DNA of 64,000 nucleotides from positions 31,952 through 95,951 of the forward strand of contig SKKH01000100.1 of the NCBI GenBank assembly GCA_007121555.1, in the 5' to 3' direction. Origin of the DNA: Gemmatimonadota bacterium (GTDB lineage: Bacteria > Gemmatimonadota > Gemmatimonadetes > Longimicrobiales > Gaopeijiaceae). Positions 28,901 to 37,646 of this stretch are shown one piece after another. Under the pieces are notes generated by a model, which saw only the letters and a program-made list of their open reading frames with translations, searched no databases and had not been told where the DNA came from. The first letter of the stretch is position 1, and each line of letters starts with the position of its first letter. A program made the translations under genes and the position numbers.

Positions 28901-29029
28901 AGTCAAGGGGCGAGCGCGGTGAGCGCGTGGAAAGACCCGACTACAATCCCCGAACCTACGGTCGAAGACCCGTGGAGTCCGGAGAAGGATCGGCCACCGG
29001 AACGGGTTCGAGGACCAGCATCTGGCCAA
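25961..29029 (-). CDS. NB-ARC-like ATPase/TPR regulator with C-terminal SARP domain
   Basis: A protein of about 1,020 residues with reversed domain order. An NB-ARC/AAA-type ATPase occurs first (FPTSIARLVGRSRELEEL, Walker A GAGGSGKTR, VVLDNCEHLVEACAE), then a long TPR region, then at the C-terminus a SARP winged helix and BTAD domain (GLRIRTLGPFELEGE, NSFHVTLHHLRKQLG). In streptomycete AfsR-type proteins the SARP part is N-terminal. The 5' end overlaps the preceding gene by 74 bases; the real start may be later, close to the NB-ARC domain, as no good ribosome site precedes the track ATG. It is probably in one transcript with the two genes upstream. Confidence 0.82.
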   Translation of the reverse strand: MARCWSSNPFRWPILLRTPRVFDRRFGDCSRVFPRAHRARPLTPGTPPTPHFPTSIARLVGRSRELEELTHLLDENRLLTLTGAGGSGKTRLALELLQRWPVDSPPSGRDPRAWIDLASLDDPTLLPQHVLRGMGGREELLPGSPEAIVPFLDPEPFLVVLDNCEHLVEACAELVEVCLHARPHLKVVATSREALGLSGECAWLVPPLSLPEAGDSLTDPRSFEAVRLFEERARENSADFHITEQNVAVVAEICRRLDGLPLAIELAAARVKVLSVEQIRDRLDDLFRLLSSEGRRTIARHRTLRAAIDWSYELLTEPARILLRRLSVFRGGFGLDGAAAVGALGDGFDELETLDQVARLVDRSLVRVRESRGMARYSLLETIRQYAESRLRESNEEEETRARHARFMAGRIEEVAPHLTGPERQAHVKDLMVELDNLRAALIWSRGGAPELHVEMVGQLWWFWYSNQQWKEGGTWIEDTLGLEAASSPALPRLRLLFAAGALATLQGRTEVGRERLSEAAELARSLGDLRMEAWCHNYLALGFGQQSDPRLHDFAQRALEWFQAGEDPYGLRLALLMAALSAEFSSDREQADRHSQAAIDVARTLGRDRDLAIALQNWSLIWVIRGEPTRAEPLVLESMAALRDDPSYLFLARGLDFLAEVAGDRGNPLRAARLMGLAEDLRESVGTRGFAVDVRRKETLVPRLRDAAGHEAFSAAWSEGRHLKWEEELDAILESWRGEAAEVAPPAPDPEPASRSVDSVSQPPSSSPSPTQGLRIRTLGPFELEGETVEAGSWSYARPRELLLFLLLHPKGSSRAEIGGNIWPEATPSQLKNSFHVTLHHLRKQLGDPGWIVLEGDRYRLTRERGLDWDAERFESGIRGAMASERKGEGDPAELRSILELYRGELLEGDGPSRWIEEARDHYRRLQVDGWVTLARLLERAGRDDEALDVWHRVTTLEELNEEAHRNLMRGWSQAGARDRAIRHFSHLSTLLREAFDAEPEEETLALYQSLLSSKGPPEGD

Positions 29030-29387
29030 CTATACCATCCAGACGTTCTGCAATCCAGTCCCACGTCGACGCCAGCGACGGGTCCAGGTAGACGTCCGGC
29101 TCGTGGAGCCCGAGTCCTTCGATCAAGCTCACGACCCATCGCTCCAGACGTGCCGGCTCCAGCCCCTCCGTGCCCACACCTGCGGTGCTCTCGGGCCAGG
29201 GTACGAAGGCGCTGAAGACCCGGTGCGACTCCGCCAGTCGCCGCAAGACGGAATCGCTTGCCGCCGGTTCGACGGAAGGCCTGACCCGGAGGAGAAGCAC
29301 AGGAGATCCGCGCCCCATCCTCAGATACGGGATCGTGCCTTCGCGTGTCTCCAGCACTGCGGCCCTGAGGTCCCGGAACGGTGTCAT
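28956..29387 (-). CDS. Small protein, alpha/beta-hydrolase-like fragment
   Basis: A 143-residue protein with the opening strands of an alpha/beta-hydrolase (PYLRMGRGSPVLLLRV, then RRLAESHRVFSAFVPWPES) but no nucleophile motif. It may be a truncated or divergent hydrolase with no catalysis, and I cannot assign a function. It lies six bases after an outer-membrane protein gene and overlaps the start of the SARP/ATPase gene, so all three share a transcript. Confidence 0.5.
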   Translation of the reverse strand: MTPFRDLRAAVLETREGTIPYLRMGRGSPVLLLRVRPSVEPAASDSVLRRLAESHRVFSAFVPWPESTAGVGTEGLEPARLERWVVSLIEGLGLHEPDVYLDPSLASTWDWIAERLDGIVGQMLVLEPVPVADPSPDSTGLRP

Positions 29388-29393
29388 CGCGGA

Positions 29394-29930
29394 CTACCTC
29401 TCCGCTCCGAGGAACCGCCGCGCGCCACCGAGCGAGAACTCTCCCATGTAGTTGCTGTGTCCCACCTGGCGACCGCGCGCTTCCAGCTGAAGGCCCCATT
29501 CCTCGGAGAGCCAGAGCCAGCTTCCCACTGCAGCGTGCAGGCCCCACTCCGGGCCCATGAATCCCGGGTCTGAGCTTCGGCCGCCACCGACGGAGACGAA
29601 GGGGCTCCAGCGCGGGCCGGGATAGCGGAGTTGAACGCCGGCCTCGCCTACCAGAAACCGGTCGCAGTCGAAGCATCGGTGCCACCGCCCGCCTCCCTCG
29701 ACCATGAGGTAGGGAAGGGGGCTGTACCCGACGCTTCCCCGAAGTACGGTCCCGTCGTCGAAGCGGGTATCGATGCTGTACAGGGTCATGCCTCCGCCCA
29801 TGGACACGACGATCGCTCCGGTCTCCTGGGCCCGAACGGCTCCTGGGAGAAGGAACCCGAGGCAGAGGACAACCCCGATCCCGACCTGGCCCAGGCACCC
29901 TCGGGGGCGATGTGGCTGCTTCATTGACAT
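29394..29930 (-). CDS. Predicted outer-membrane beta-barrel protein
   Basis: A 178-residue protein with a signal peptide (GIGVVLCLGFLLPGAVRAQ) and beta-strand repeats that end in aromatic residues (ARRFLGAER at the end). Blocks such as VGEAGVQLRYPGPRWSPFVSVG look like a small OmpW/OmpA-type barrel or a secreted barrel of the outer_membrane_beta_barrel group. It is the first gene of a three-gene unit with the hydrolase-like fragment and the SARP/ATPase regulator. Confidence 0.6.
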   Translation of the reverse strand: MSMKQPHRPRGCLGQVGIGVVLCLGFLLPGAVRAQETGAIVVSMGGGMTLYSIDTRFDDGTVLRGSVGYSPLPYLMVEGGGRWHRCFDCDRFLVGEAGVQLRYPGPRWSPFVSVGGGRSSDPGFMGPEWGLHAAVGSWLWLSEEWGLQLEARGRQVGHSNYMGEFSLGGARRFLGAER

Positions 29931-30053
29931 GACCCTACTCCGGTAGGAGGAAGCGATGGATCCGGTTCCCGTGGGCCGGGAGACACGGACTCGCAGGGGC
30001 GAACTATCCGTCCCAACCTCCCGCAGGTCGCTTACGGGACGATTATCCGGGGC

Positions 30054-32822
30054 TCAGGGAGGGGTCGTGTCCAGCGCCTGGCGAAGAATCGTGAGCAGTT
30101 GATCCGGAGTGTACGGCTTGGGCAGAAACCGGACCGCGTCTCGGTCCCCGAATTGTGCGGCGGTCCCCTCCCTCCCACTGACGGCGACGATCGGCACAGT
30201 GGAGCCTGCTCGTCTCAGGGTGCGAACCAGGGCCATTCCATCCATGACGGGCATGGTCATGTCCGTGAGGACCAGATCGATCTCCTGGCCACGGAGTTGA
30301 TACAGGGACAGCGCCTCCGCCCCGTGCGACGCCGTCACCACCCGGTATCCGTGGAGTTCGAGGATCCGTCGGGTCACCTTCCGTATCGCGGACTCATCGT
30401 CCACCACCAGAATGACCTCCCCGGCTCCTCGGAGCCCGGTCGACCAAACGGCTTTCTTGGCGGCGGGACCTGCCGGAGCTTCCCCCACCGGCAGGTGGAC
30501 CCGTACCGTGGTCCCGACTCCCTCCGAGCTCTCCAGGGTGAGGAATCCGTCGTGGCTCCGCACGATGGCCGCGGCGGTGGAGAGCCCCAGGCCGGTGCCC
30601 TCGCCCACCTCCTTCGTGGTGAAAAAGGGCTCGAACGCCCGCTCCTGGATCTCCTTCGACATGCCGGTCCCGTCATCGCGGACGGCGATCTCCACATAGT
30701 CACCGGAGCGGGCGTCGGGAAGCGTCCCAGCGGTGGAGGAATCGATGGAGAGGGGCTGGGCGCGGATCTCCAGGTGCCCTCCTTCGGGAAGCGCGTCTCT
30801 GGCGTTCAGGCAGAGGTTCAGAAGGATCTGCTGGATCTGGGTGGCATCGCCGATCACGGAGGGAAGGTCCGGATCGAGACTCACCGTGAGCTCCACCTTC
30901 TTCGGGAAGGTTTCGCGGATGATCTTCGACACTTCCGTGACCATCTGGCCTGGATCCACGGCGGAGCGGGCCCCCTCCACTCCCCGAGCGAACCCGAGCA
31001 CCTGCTTCACCAGGTCGGCCCCTCGCTCGGCACTGGTTCGCACCGTGTCGAGAAGTTCCTGACCCTCCGCACCGACCACCTGGGTTTCGAGGAGACCGAG
31101 GGTCATGAGGATGGGGGTCAGCACATTGTTCAGGTCGTGGGCAATGCCGCTGGCAAGGGTGCCCAGGCTTTCCATTCGCTGGGCGCGGAGGTAGTGCCGC
31201 TCCATCCGGCGCTGCTCGGTGATATCCCGGATGCCGCCCACCTTGCGGATCGGGCGACCCTTGTCGTCGCGGAGGACCCACGCCCGGTCCGACACCAGGA
31301 CATACGTGCCGTCCTTGCGTCGGAATCGGTATTCGAACTCGGAGATGTCTTCATCTTCCCCCTCGGCTCGCCGGGCGGCCCGGTTCACCCGGGCGCGGTC
31401 GTCGGGGTGGATGCGTGCTTCCCATGCAGCGCGGTCCGAACCCATCTCCGAAGGCGTATATCCGAAGACCGACTCGACCCCCTCACTCCACCATATGGTG
31501 TCGGCCTCCAGGTCGTAGTCGAAGGCTGCATCCACCGTGGCTCTGGCCACGGCCCGAAATCTCTCCTCTCCGGCCTCCAGGGCGGCACGGATCGCCCGCT
31601 CACGGCTGATATCCCGGAAGGCACCCTGTACCGCCACGATCTCACCATCAGGGCTTCGGACCGCCTCTCCTGTAGTGCGCACCCACACGCGCCGTCCCGT
31701 CCGAGTGATGATCTCCAGCTCCAGGTCATAGGGAGTCCCCTCCTGCGCGCAGGCCGTGAAATGCTCCCGGAGCACGGGTCGCCACTCGGGGGCGTAGTAG
31801 TCGATCCCCTCGTCGACGCTGACGACCGTTCCGGGTGGCTCCTCATGGATGGCCGCCACCTCGTCGGACCAGTACACGGTGTTCGCCCGAAAATCGACCG
31901 TCCATCCCCCCAGCTTCGCAAGCCGACCGGCCATAGCCACCAGTCGGCGGCTGAAATCCAGTCGCTCCAGCGCCTCCATCTCGCTGGAAAGATCCTGGAT
32001 CACCCCGAGATAGTCCGTGATCTCGCCCTGGGGGTTCCGGAGGGCCGAAACACTGCTGCGCACCCAGATCGGGGTCCCGTCCTTGCGGAGGTACCGCTTC
32101 TCGACCACGAAGCTGTCTCGAAGCCCTTCCCGGATCTCCAGGATTCCGGCCAGGTTTCCATCTCGGTCGTCCGGATGAGTGAGGTCCCGAGGGTTCATCT
32201 CCAGAAACTCATCCAGGGTGTAGCCGAGGATCCGCAGGATGGTGGGGTTCGCGTAGCGAATCTCCCCGTGGGCGTCGGCCAGCACGATTCCCATGGCGGC
32301 GCCATCGAACGCCTGTCGGAACCGAGCCTCCGTCTGCTGGGCCGAGCTTCGAGCCTGGCGCTCCCTCTCGAGGAGCCGTTCCTGCTCCTTCTGGATCACT
32401 ACCCGGTCGGAGATGTCCTGCGCCTGAACGAGGCGGGCCGCCCCATCCCGGTACACGAACGGCTGGCTGGTAACCGCCACCGGGAAGACTCGGCCGTCTC
32501 GAGCGCGGTGGTGCCAGGTTCCTTCCACCTTCCGCAATCCCTCCCCTCCCTCCTCGACGATCTGCTCCATCCCCGCCACCTCCTCCGGTGGCCGGATGTC
32601 CCTGAGGGTCATTCGGCTGAACTCCTCCCGGGAATAGCCGTACTGGAGGATGGCCGCCTCATTCACCATCAGGAAGGCCCGGGTCTCCACGTCGAAAACG
32701 AACATGGGATGGGGATGGGCTTCGAAAAGCTCCCGGTACGGAACCCCCTCGTCGCCGTCCGGCCCCGGGATGCTCGAATCCGGCCCGGTGGGCTCCGGTC
32801 TGGATTCAGGTGATGAGGGCAT
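30054..32822 (-). CDS. Hybrid histidine kinase with four PAS domains
   Basis: A 922-residue sensor kinase. Four PAS or PAS-PAC domains lie at about residues 32-150, 165-285, 300-415 and 420-545 (for example MFVFDVETRAFLMVNEAA; QDISDRV; QDLSSEM; RDISRERA). A HisKA domain follows with the phosphoacceptor in GIAHDLNNVLTPIL, then an ATPase domain with N-box LLNLCLNARDALPEGG and G-boxes DDGTGMS and EGTGLGLS, then a C-terminal receiver domain with acceptor Asp in LVLTDMTMPVMDG. I see no transmembrane helix, so it is probably cytoplasmic. I use the ATG at 32822; the track start is a GTG upstream. No response-regulator gene is adjacent. Confidence 0.92.
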   Translation of the reverse strand: MPSSPESRPEPTGPDSSIPGPDGDEGVPYRELFEAHPHPMFVFDVETRAFLMVNEAAILQYGYSREEFSRMTLRDIRPPEEVAGMEQIVEEGGEGLRKVEGTWHHRARDGRVFPVAVTSQPFVYRDGAARLVQAQDISDRVVIQKEQERLLERERQARSSAQQTEARFRQAFDGAAMGIVLADAHGEIRYANPTILRILGYTLDEFLEMNPRDLTHPDDRDGNLAGILEIREGLRDSFVVEKRYLRKDGTPIWVRSSVSALRNPQGEITDYLGVIQDLSSEMEALERLDFSRRLVAMAGRLAKLGGWTVDFRANTVYWSDEVAAIHEEPPGTVVSVDEGIDYYAPEWRPVLREHFTACAQEGTPYDLELEIITRTGRRVWVRTTGEAVRSPDGEIVAVQGAFRDISRERAIRAALEAGEERFRAVARATVDAAFDYDLEADTIWWSEGVESVFGYTPSEMGSDRAAWEARIHPDDRARVNRAARRAEGEDEDISEFEYRFRRKDGTYVLVSDRAWVLRDDKGRPIRKVGGIRDITEQRRMERHYLRAQRMESLGTLASGIAHDLNNVLTPILMTLGLLETQVVGAEGQELLDTVRTSAERGADLVKQVLGFARGVEGARSAVDPGQMVTEVSKIIRETFPKKVELTVSLDPDLPSVIGDATQIQQILLNLCLNARDALPEGGHLEIRAQPLSIDSSTAGTLPDARSGDYVEIAVRDDGTGMSKEIQERAFEPFFTTKEVGEGTGLGLSTAAAIVRSHDGFLTLESSEGVGTTVRVHLPVGEAPAGPAAKKAVWSTGLRGAGEVILVVDDESAIRKVTRRILELHGYRVVTASHGAEALSLYQLRGQEIDLVLTDMTMPVMDGMALVRTLRRAGSTVPIVAVSGREGTAAQFGDRDAVRFLPKPYTPDQLLTILRQALDTTPP

Positions 32823-33005
32823 GGGACAAGGGCAGGGAGGGTCGGATCCCGCCCCCTGTGGGACGGAACGGACGGATCGGAGAGTATCTTTCACCCGGGG
32901 CTTTCGACAGAGTGCCGAAGATCCCGGAAGAGAGTGTGAGAGAGCTTTCACGGGCGCAAGGTGCGACCATCCTTGGGCTGTGGCGCTTTCCCCCTCAACG
33001 GCCTT

Positions 33006-35804
33006 CTAGAGATCCAGCCAGTAGTCCACCTTCAGCATGAACACGTGCTCTCCGGGCGCATCGAAGATGGCCCGGGCGTCCCGGCTGAAGTCGAAGCTTC
33101 CGACCAGTTCCTGGCTTTGCCTCCGCTGTTGCCACACCAGGTAGATCCGGGAGCCCGGACGATACTCCCACCGGAGCGCCGCGGTACCCCGCAGGGAGCG
33201 AACGTTGAAGTTCTGCTCCCTGAACGACGTGTCGACCTTCCCGTCGCCGGTGTAGTCCAGGTGGATTCGCCCCTCGTCTCGACAGAACTCCCCTCCCACG
33301 CAATTCGTGCCCTGGGTGGTGGAGGTCGACTCCCCCTCTGAGAAGGTGATGAAGTCGAAGGTTCGGGCCGCCGCCAGCTGCCTGAATCCATCGAATCTCC
33401 CGGAAGAGATCAGGGGCTGGGCAAAGACCTGGAGGGAAAGGCTGGGCGAGAAGACGTAATCGATGCTTGTGTCCATCGAAAGTTGCTCGCGAGACAGTTC
33501 ACCAAACAGGTAGCGGTTGCCAAAGGTGGGCTCGAAGTCCGCGGTGATGAACTGGGTGACATACTGGGCCGGATCGAACGAACGGCGGTAGGAGGGCCCG
33601 ATGCTGAGGCTCAGGGCGTCCGAGGGTCTGGCGTCGATGGAGAGATCGGCCTCGAAGGTATGTGCCCCCCGGCTTCCCCGTTCGTAGTCCAACCCGACCC
33701 CGTAGCTCACGTCGTCCCGCCGATCGGTGTTGAGGCTGAACCCGACATCCCAGGCCGCCGGCTCCAGCATGACCGGACCGCCGCGGGTCATCACGTCGTT
33801 GAGCGCCTCGGCGGAATGGCCCACGTCCAACCCCAGGCTCCACCAGTTCCGGAAGGTGAAGTTCGAGCCCAGAGTGTAGCGCCCGGCCTTGTGGGTATCC
33901 TGCCAGCTCGAGACCGAGAAGAGGTCCTCGCGTACCTCGTTGCTCCACCGATGGAAGGTAAAGAAGGAGAACCGGTAGTCCTGGAAGATGTCTCCGGGCT
34001 GCGGCTGCCGATACGCCAGACGCATTCCGGAGTGCAGCCGCTCGGTGGAGGTCGAGAACCCCAGGTCGTTCACCTCGAACCCCGGTGTCTGCTGTCCGGC
34101 CCAGACGGCGCCGGTCCAGTGGCGGCCACCCTGGCGAGCGAACTGGAGTCGCCACTCGGCCCCGGTCAATTCAGTGGCCTCGGGGTCCAGCGGCATGAAG
34201 TCCTGATCCGGACGCTGGAAGTAGTGGTTGGGTGAGCGCTGGAGTCGAAGGATGGCCTCGTTGCTGCCGCTGACGAGAGTTCCGGCCAGGAATCCCTCGA
34301 GGGCCCACTCCCGGTCGTGCCAGGTGTGCTCGAAGTCCATTCCCCCGGTGGAGGCTCGCCGAGGCAGGAAGTCGAGATCTCCGTTCCCCGGAAGGTCCCG
34401 TTCCGTGGCCGTCAGGATCGCCCCGATCCGGCTCTGACCCTCTCGGATCTCCTGCTCGGCCCGCACTGTGCCGTAGATGGTGCGAGGCTCCACTTCGAAA
34501 CGGAAGATCTCGTCGGTCTCGGTGACGTACCCCCGTCCCCGTTCCCGGTCGGTGACGGCCACCAGGCCGCCCATGGAGAGTCCTCCAGGGGTGCGTCCGG
34601 TGACCTTGCCCGCACCCAGGATCGAGGTTTCACCGGGCAGGCTGGCGAAGTCCATGCCGTCCGGGGCCCCGCCCTGCGGGCTTCGCCCGATCCTCCTCGA
34701 GTAGAAGAGGTTGTTCTGGGGCCCGGAGAGCCCGAAGTCGAAGAGGGCGTCGTCGCGGGTGAAGAAGGGACGACGCTCGGGAAAGAAGGTCTCGAAGGCC
34801 GTGAGGTTGATCACCCGGGGGTCTACCTGCACCTGCCCGAAGTCCGGGTTGAGGGCCACGTCCAGGACGAAGGTGGAGCCGAGGCCGTATCGAATGTCGG
34901 CGCCCACCCGGCCACTGGTGTCCGAACCATCGAAGAAGGGGTTGCCCGGAGTCGAGGGCGCCATCTCGCCGCTGGCCAGTACGTAGGGCACCACCTCTGC
35001 GTATCTCCGGGGTTCAGTGAGCAGAAGCCCCTCCAATCGGCCCCAGCGGCTCACGTTGCCGTGCACCCCCTCCGGCACGAAGGCCCATTCGGTTCGCTCA
35101 TTGTCGGCGATCCGCCGGCGGGCGAAGTTCACGCCCCAGACCTGCTCCCCGTCGGCCGGGTCGAAGCGGAGCTGGGAGAGGGGCATCCGGATCTCGGCGA
35201 TCCACCCCTCGTCGTCGATGGTGACCGCAGACTCCCAGATCCCGTCCCAGGAGCCCTCGGAGCGGGTGTCCCCGTAGTCGTACTGGTCCCTCTGCACCCC
35301 GGCCGCGGTGACCCTGAACGTATAGCCGGTGCTCCTGTCGAAGTTGGGGTCGAGGGAGAACTCGAAGTACCCGGCCGCGCGGCCCGTGACCCCCCTCGGC
35401 GTGAGCTGACGGGCGATCCGGTCCGGGTCGGAATCGTACATCCGGGCCCCGATATAGAGGTTTTCCTCATCGTAGAGGACCCGGACCTCGGTTCCTTCCA
35501 TCGCGGGTTGGCCTTCAAAGGGCTCGGACTGGATGAAGCCCGAGGTGGGCTCAGCCCGCTCCCAGTCGGCTTCGTGCAGGAGACCGTCGATCTCGATGGG
35601 GCCTGAGGCCCGCGTGGCTCGGACCGTGCGTTGGCGGGAATCGGGGAAGGCTTGCTGGGCGGCCAGCGTCGTCCCATCCGTGATGAAGTGCGGGAGTGGG
35701 AGCGCGCCGCCGCGCCAGGACGTCATCTGATCGGGCTGGAACAGTAGCGGAATGAGCAGGAGGAGGCCCAGGGCGAATCCAACGGAGCTGTGGAGCGGTG
35801 TCAT
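33006..35804 (-). CDS. DUF5916 family outer-membrane protein (CBM9-like plus barrel)
   Basis: A 932-residue exported protein. It begins with a hydrophobic signal segment (FALGLLLLIPLLF), then a CBM9-like domain (IEIDGLLHEADWERA, VRVLYDEENLYIGARMYD, YFEFSLDPNF) joined to a large C-terminal barrel ending KVDYWLDL. This is the DUF5916 architecture, common in Gemmatimonadota and Bacteroidota and often with TonB-type systems. The start at 35804 has GAGG nine bases upstream; the track ORF adds 103 codons without a function. A paralogue is at 37624. Confidence 0.87.
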   Translation of the reverse strand: MTPLHSSVGFALGLLLLIPLLFQPDQMTSWRGGALPLPHFITDGTTLAAQQAFPDSRQRTVRATRASGPIEIDGLLHEADWERAEPTSGFIQSEPFEGQPAMEGTEVRVLYDEENLYIGARMYDSDPDRIARQLTPRGVTGRAAGYFEFSLDPNFDRSTGYTFRVTAAGVQRDQYDYGDTRSEGSWDGIWESAVTIDDEGWIAEIRMPLSQLRFDPADGEQVWGVNFARRRIADNERTEWAFVPEGVHGNVSRWGRLEGLLLTEPRRYAEVVPYVLASGEMAPSTPGNPFFDGSDTSGRVGADIRYGLGSTFVLDVALNPDFGQVQVDPRVINLTAFETFFPERRPFFTRDDALFDFGLSGPQNNLFYSRRIGRSPQGGAPDGMDFASLPGETSILGAGKVTGRTPGGLSMGGLVAVTDRERGRGYVTETDEIFRFEVEPRTIYGTVRAEQEIREGQSRIGAILTATERDLPGNGDLDFLPRRASTGGMDFEHTWHDREWALEGFLAGTLVSGSNEAILRLQRSPNHYFQRPDQDFMPLDPEATELTGAEWRLQFARQGGRHWTGAVWAGQQTPGFEVNDLGFSTSTERLHSGMRLAYRQPQPGDIFQDYRFSFFTFHRWSNEVREDLFSVSSWQDTHKAGRYTLGSNFTFRNWWSLGLDVGHSAEALNDVMTRGGPVMLEPAAWDVGFSLNTDRRDDVSYGVGLDYERGSRGAHTFEADLSIDARPSDALSLSIGPSYRRSFDPAQYVTQFITADFEPTFGNRYLFGELSREQLSMDTSIDYVFSPSLSLQVFAQPLISSGRFDGFRQLAAARTFDFITFSEGESTSTTQGTNCVGGEFCRDEGRIHLDYTGDGKVDTSFREQNFNVRSLRGTAALRWEYRPGSRIYLVWQQRRQSQELVGSFDFSRDARAIFDAPGEHVFMLKVDYWLDL

Positions 35805-36111
35805 CGACCTCAACGGGTTTCCAGCGAGGTGGAAAGGGTGGAGTGCGACGACGGACCCGAGACTGCGGACCGTGCTTTTTTTATCCACGACGGGGAGCAT
35901 ACGTTCCTCCGCCCCTTCCTTCCCCCAATCGTTCTGAGGAAGGGGGACTGATATTCGATGGGAGGGAGAAGTCAAACAGGCGCGTGAGACCCGCGCAAGG
36001 GGAGGTGGGCTCTCTGCCGGCCCCACTCGCCGCAGGGCCATGGAGTTGCCGAGTCCGTTGCCCAGGATGGGGATCTCCGGGTAGCTTCCATCTCCTTCAT
36101 CAGGATACCTC
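35805..36111. other. Divergent intergenic region between the DUF5916 and thioesterase genes
   Basis: About 307 bp with a run of T (GCTTTTTTTATCC at 35873-35885) and a hairpin with 9-bp arms CCCCTTCCT/AGGAAGGGG at 35912-35945. I see no clear promoter hexamers. It should hold both promoters. Confidence 0.45.
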
Positions 36112-36633
36112 ATGGACCACCCCTCACCGTCTCCCGATCCCGCCGCGCCCGGCGCTGCGCTGCTTCGGCAGTGGAGCAGGCTTTCGAAGCTTCCAGGCGG
36201 ACGGATGCTCTTCTCGAGACTCCTGGGCTGGAAGGTCCCCTACACCGGGGCCCTGGGGTCCCGGGTCCAGGCGTTGGAGCCGGGGCGGGCCGTGGTCATC
36301 CTCCGGGTTCGACGAGGGGTTCGCAATCACCTGGGATCGGCCCATGCCGTGGCCCTCACGAATCTGGGTGAGCTCGCCACCGGCTTGGCCGTCCTGACTC
36401 AGCTTCCACCACGAGTGAGGGGAATCGTGCTTCGCCTGGAGTCCGAGTATCTCAAGAAGGGAAGGGGAACCCTCAGGGCCGAGGCGAGGTGGCCCACCAC
36501 GGCCGGCCCTCCTCCCTTCCCCGTGGAGGTCGGAGGGATTTCGGATGAGTGGGCCGAGGCGGTGATCCGCGACGAGGAGGGCGACGAGGTGGCCAGGGTG
36601 CGTGCGCTTTGGCGGCTGGGACGGAGCACATGA
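36112..36633 (+). CDS. DUF4442 hotdog-fold thioesterase-like protein
   Basis: A 173-residue hotdog-fold protein. The block RVRRGVRNHLGSAHAVALTNLGELATGL is the DUF4442/PaaI-like signature with HLGSAHA as the conserved core. Such proteins act as acyl-CoA thioesterases or bind acyl chains, but the substrate is unknown. Its stop codon overlaps the ATG of the next gene (ATGA), so it is translationally coupled to the nitronate monooxygenase gene. Confidence 0.82.
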   Translation: MDHPSPSPDPAAPGAALLRQWSRLSKLPGGRMLFSRLLGWKVPYTGALGSRVQALEPGRAVVILRVRRGVRNHLGSAHAVALTNLGELATGLAVLTQLPPRVRGIVLRLESEYLKKGRGTLRAEARWPTTAGPPPFPVEVGGISDEWAEAVIRDEEGDEVARVRALWRLGRST

Positions 36634-37646
36634 GCGAGACGCCCCTCACCCGAGATGCGGGAATCGAGCTCCCCCTCATCTGCGGCGCCATGTATCCCTG
36701 TTCCAATCCGGAGCTGGTGGCCGCCGTCTCGGAGGCCGGAGGCATCGGGATCCTCCAGCCCATCTCCCTGACGTACGTCCACGGGTACGAGTTTCGGGAG
36801 GGGATCCGGAAGATCCGCTCGCTCACCTCCCGGCCCATCGGGATGAACGCCCTCATCGAAAGCTCGTCACGGACCTACGAGCGTCGGATGAATGGGTGGA
36901 TCGAGGTGGCGCTGGAGGAGGGCGTGCGGTTCTTCGTCACCTCCCTGGGCAAGCCCGACTGGGTGGTGCGGATGGTGGAGCCTCACGGAGCCAGGGTCTA
37001 CCATGATGTGACCGAACGAAAGTGGGCTCTCAAGGGCGTGGAGTCGGGGGTGCATGGGCTCATCGCGGTAAATCGTCGAGCGGGAGGACATCCCGGCGAG
37101 CGCACCCCCGAGGCCCTCCTGGAGGAGGTGGGTGATCTGGGCCTGCCAGTGGTCTGCGCGGGCGGGGTGGGGACCGCTCGGGAATTCGCCGAAGCCCTTC
37201 GGATGGGCTACGACGGAGTCCAGATGGGCACGCGGTTCATCGCCACGCCCGAGTGTCGGGCCTCGGAGCCCTACAAGGAGGCCATCCTCGAGGCGGACGA
37301 GGACGACATCCTCTGGACCGAGCGGATCACGGGGACTCCGGTGGCCGTCATCGCCACGCCGTACACCCGTGCGATGGGAGAGAAGGTGGGTCCTCTGGCC
37401 CGCCGCCTCCTGAAGCATCCCCGCACGAAGCACTGGATGCGGAGCTGGTACGCCGTGAGGTCCCTCTGGAAGCTGAAGCGCTCCTCCCTGGACGAGTCGG
37501 GCTCGAAGGAGTACTGGCAGGCAGGAAAGAGTGTGGCGGGAATCCATGAGGTGGAACCGGCCGCCGAGATCGTGCGTCGCTTCGGCGAGGCGTGGCGCGA
37601 GGACCGGGATCCCGGGGAGCGGCTCAGGGATTCAGCCAGTAGGTGA
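36630..37646 (+). CDS. Nitronate monooxygenase-like FMN protein
   Basis: A 338-residue TIM-barrel flavoprotein of the 2-nitropropane dioxygenase family (nitronate monooxygenase). Visible are LICGAMYPCSNPELVAAVSEAGGIGILQP at the start of the fold, the FMN-binding CAGGVGTAREFAEALRMGYDGVQMGTRF, and the catalytic-His-type block VNRRAGGH. It may oxidise nitronates or, as in many members, act as a general flavoprotein. The start at 36630 is set by the ATGA overlap; the track start is in the thioesterase gene. The 3' end overlaps the convergent DUF5916 gene by about 23 bases. Confidence 0.88.
   Translation: MSETPLTRDAGIELPLICGAMYPCSNPELVAAVSEAGGIGILQPISLTYVHGYEFREGIRKIRSLTSRPIGMNALIESSSRTYERRMNGWIEVALEEGVRFFVTSLGKPDWVVRMVEPHGARVYHDVTERKWALKGVESGVHGLIAVNRRAGGHPGERTPEALLEEVGDLGLPVVCAGGVGTAREFAEALRMGYDGVQMGTRFIATPECRASEPYKEAILEADEDDILWTERITGTPVAVIATPYTRAMGEKVGPLARRLLKHPRTKHWMRSWYAVRSLWKLKRSSLDESGSKEYWQAGKSVAGIHEVEPAAEIVRRFGEAWREDRDPGERLRDSASR

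Noticed and set aside
30099-32813. 904-residue plus-strand ORF opposite the hybrid histidine kinase
   Set aside because: Shadow of a fully recognisable kinase gene; composition is Gly/His/Pro rich without motifs.
34317-35606. 429-residue ORF opposite DUF5916
   Set aside because: Antisense to a real coding frame and with no own family features.
35912-35945. Hairpin in the divergent intergenic region as a terminator
   Set aside because: It lies between divergent genes, where no transcript ends; it is only a chance C-rich fold or a regulatory structure without evidence.
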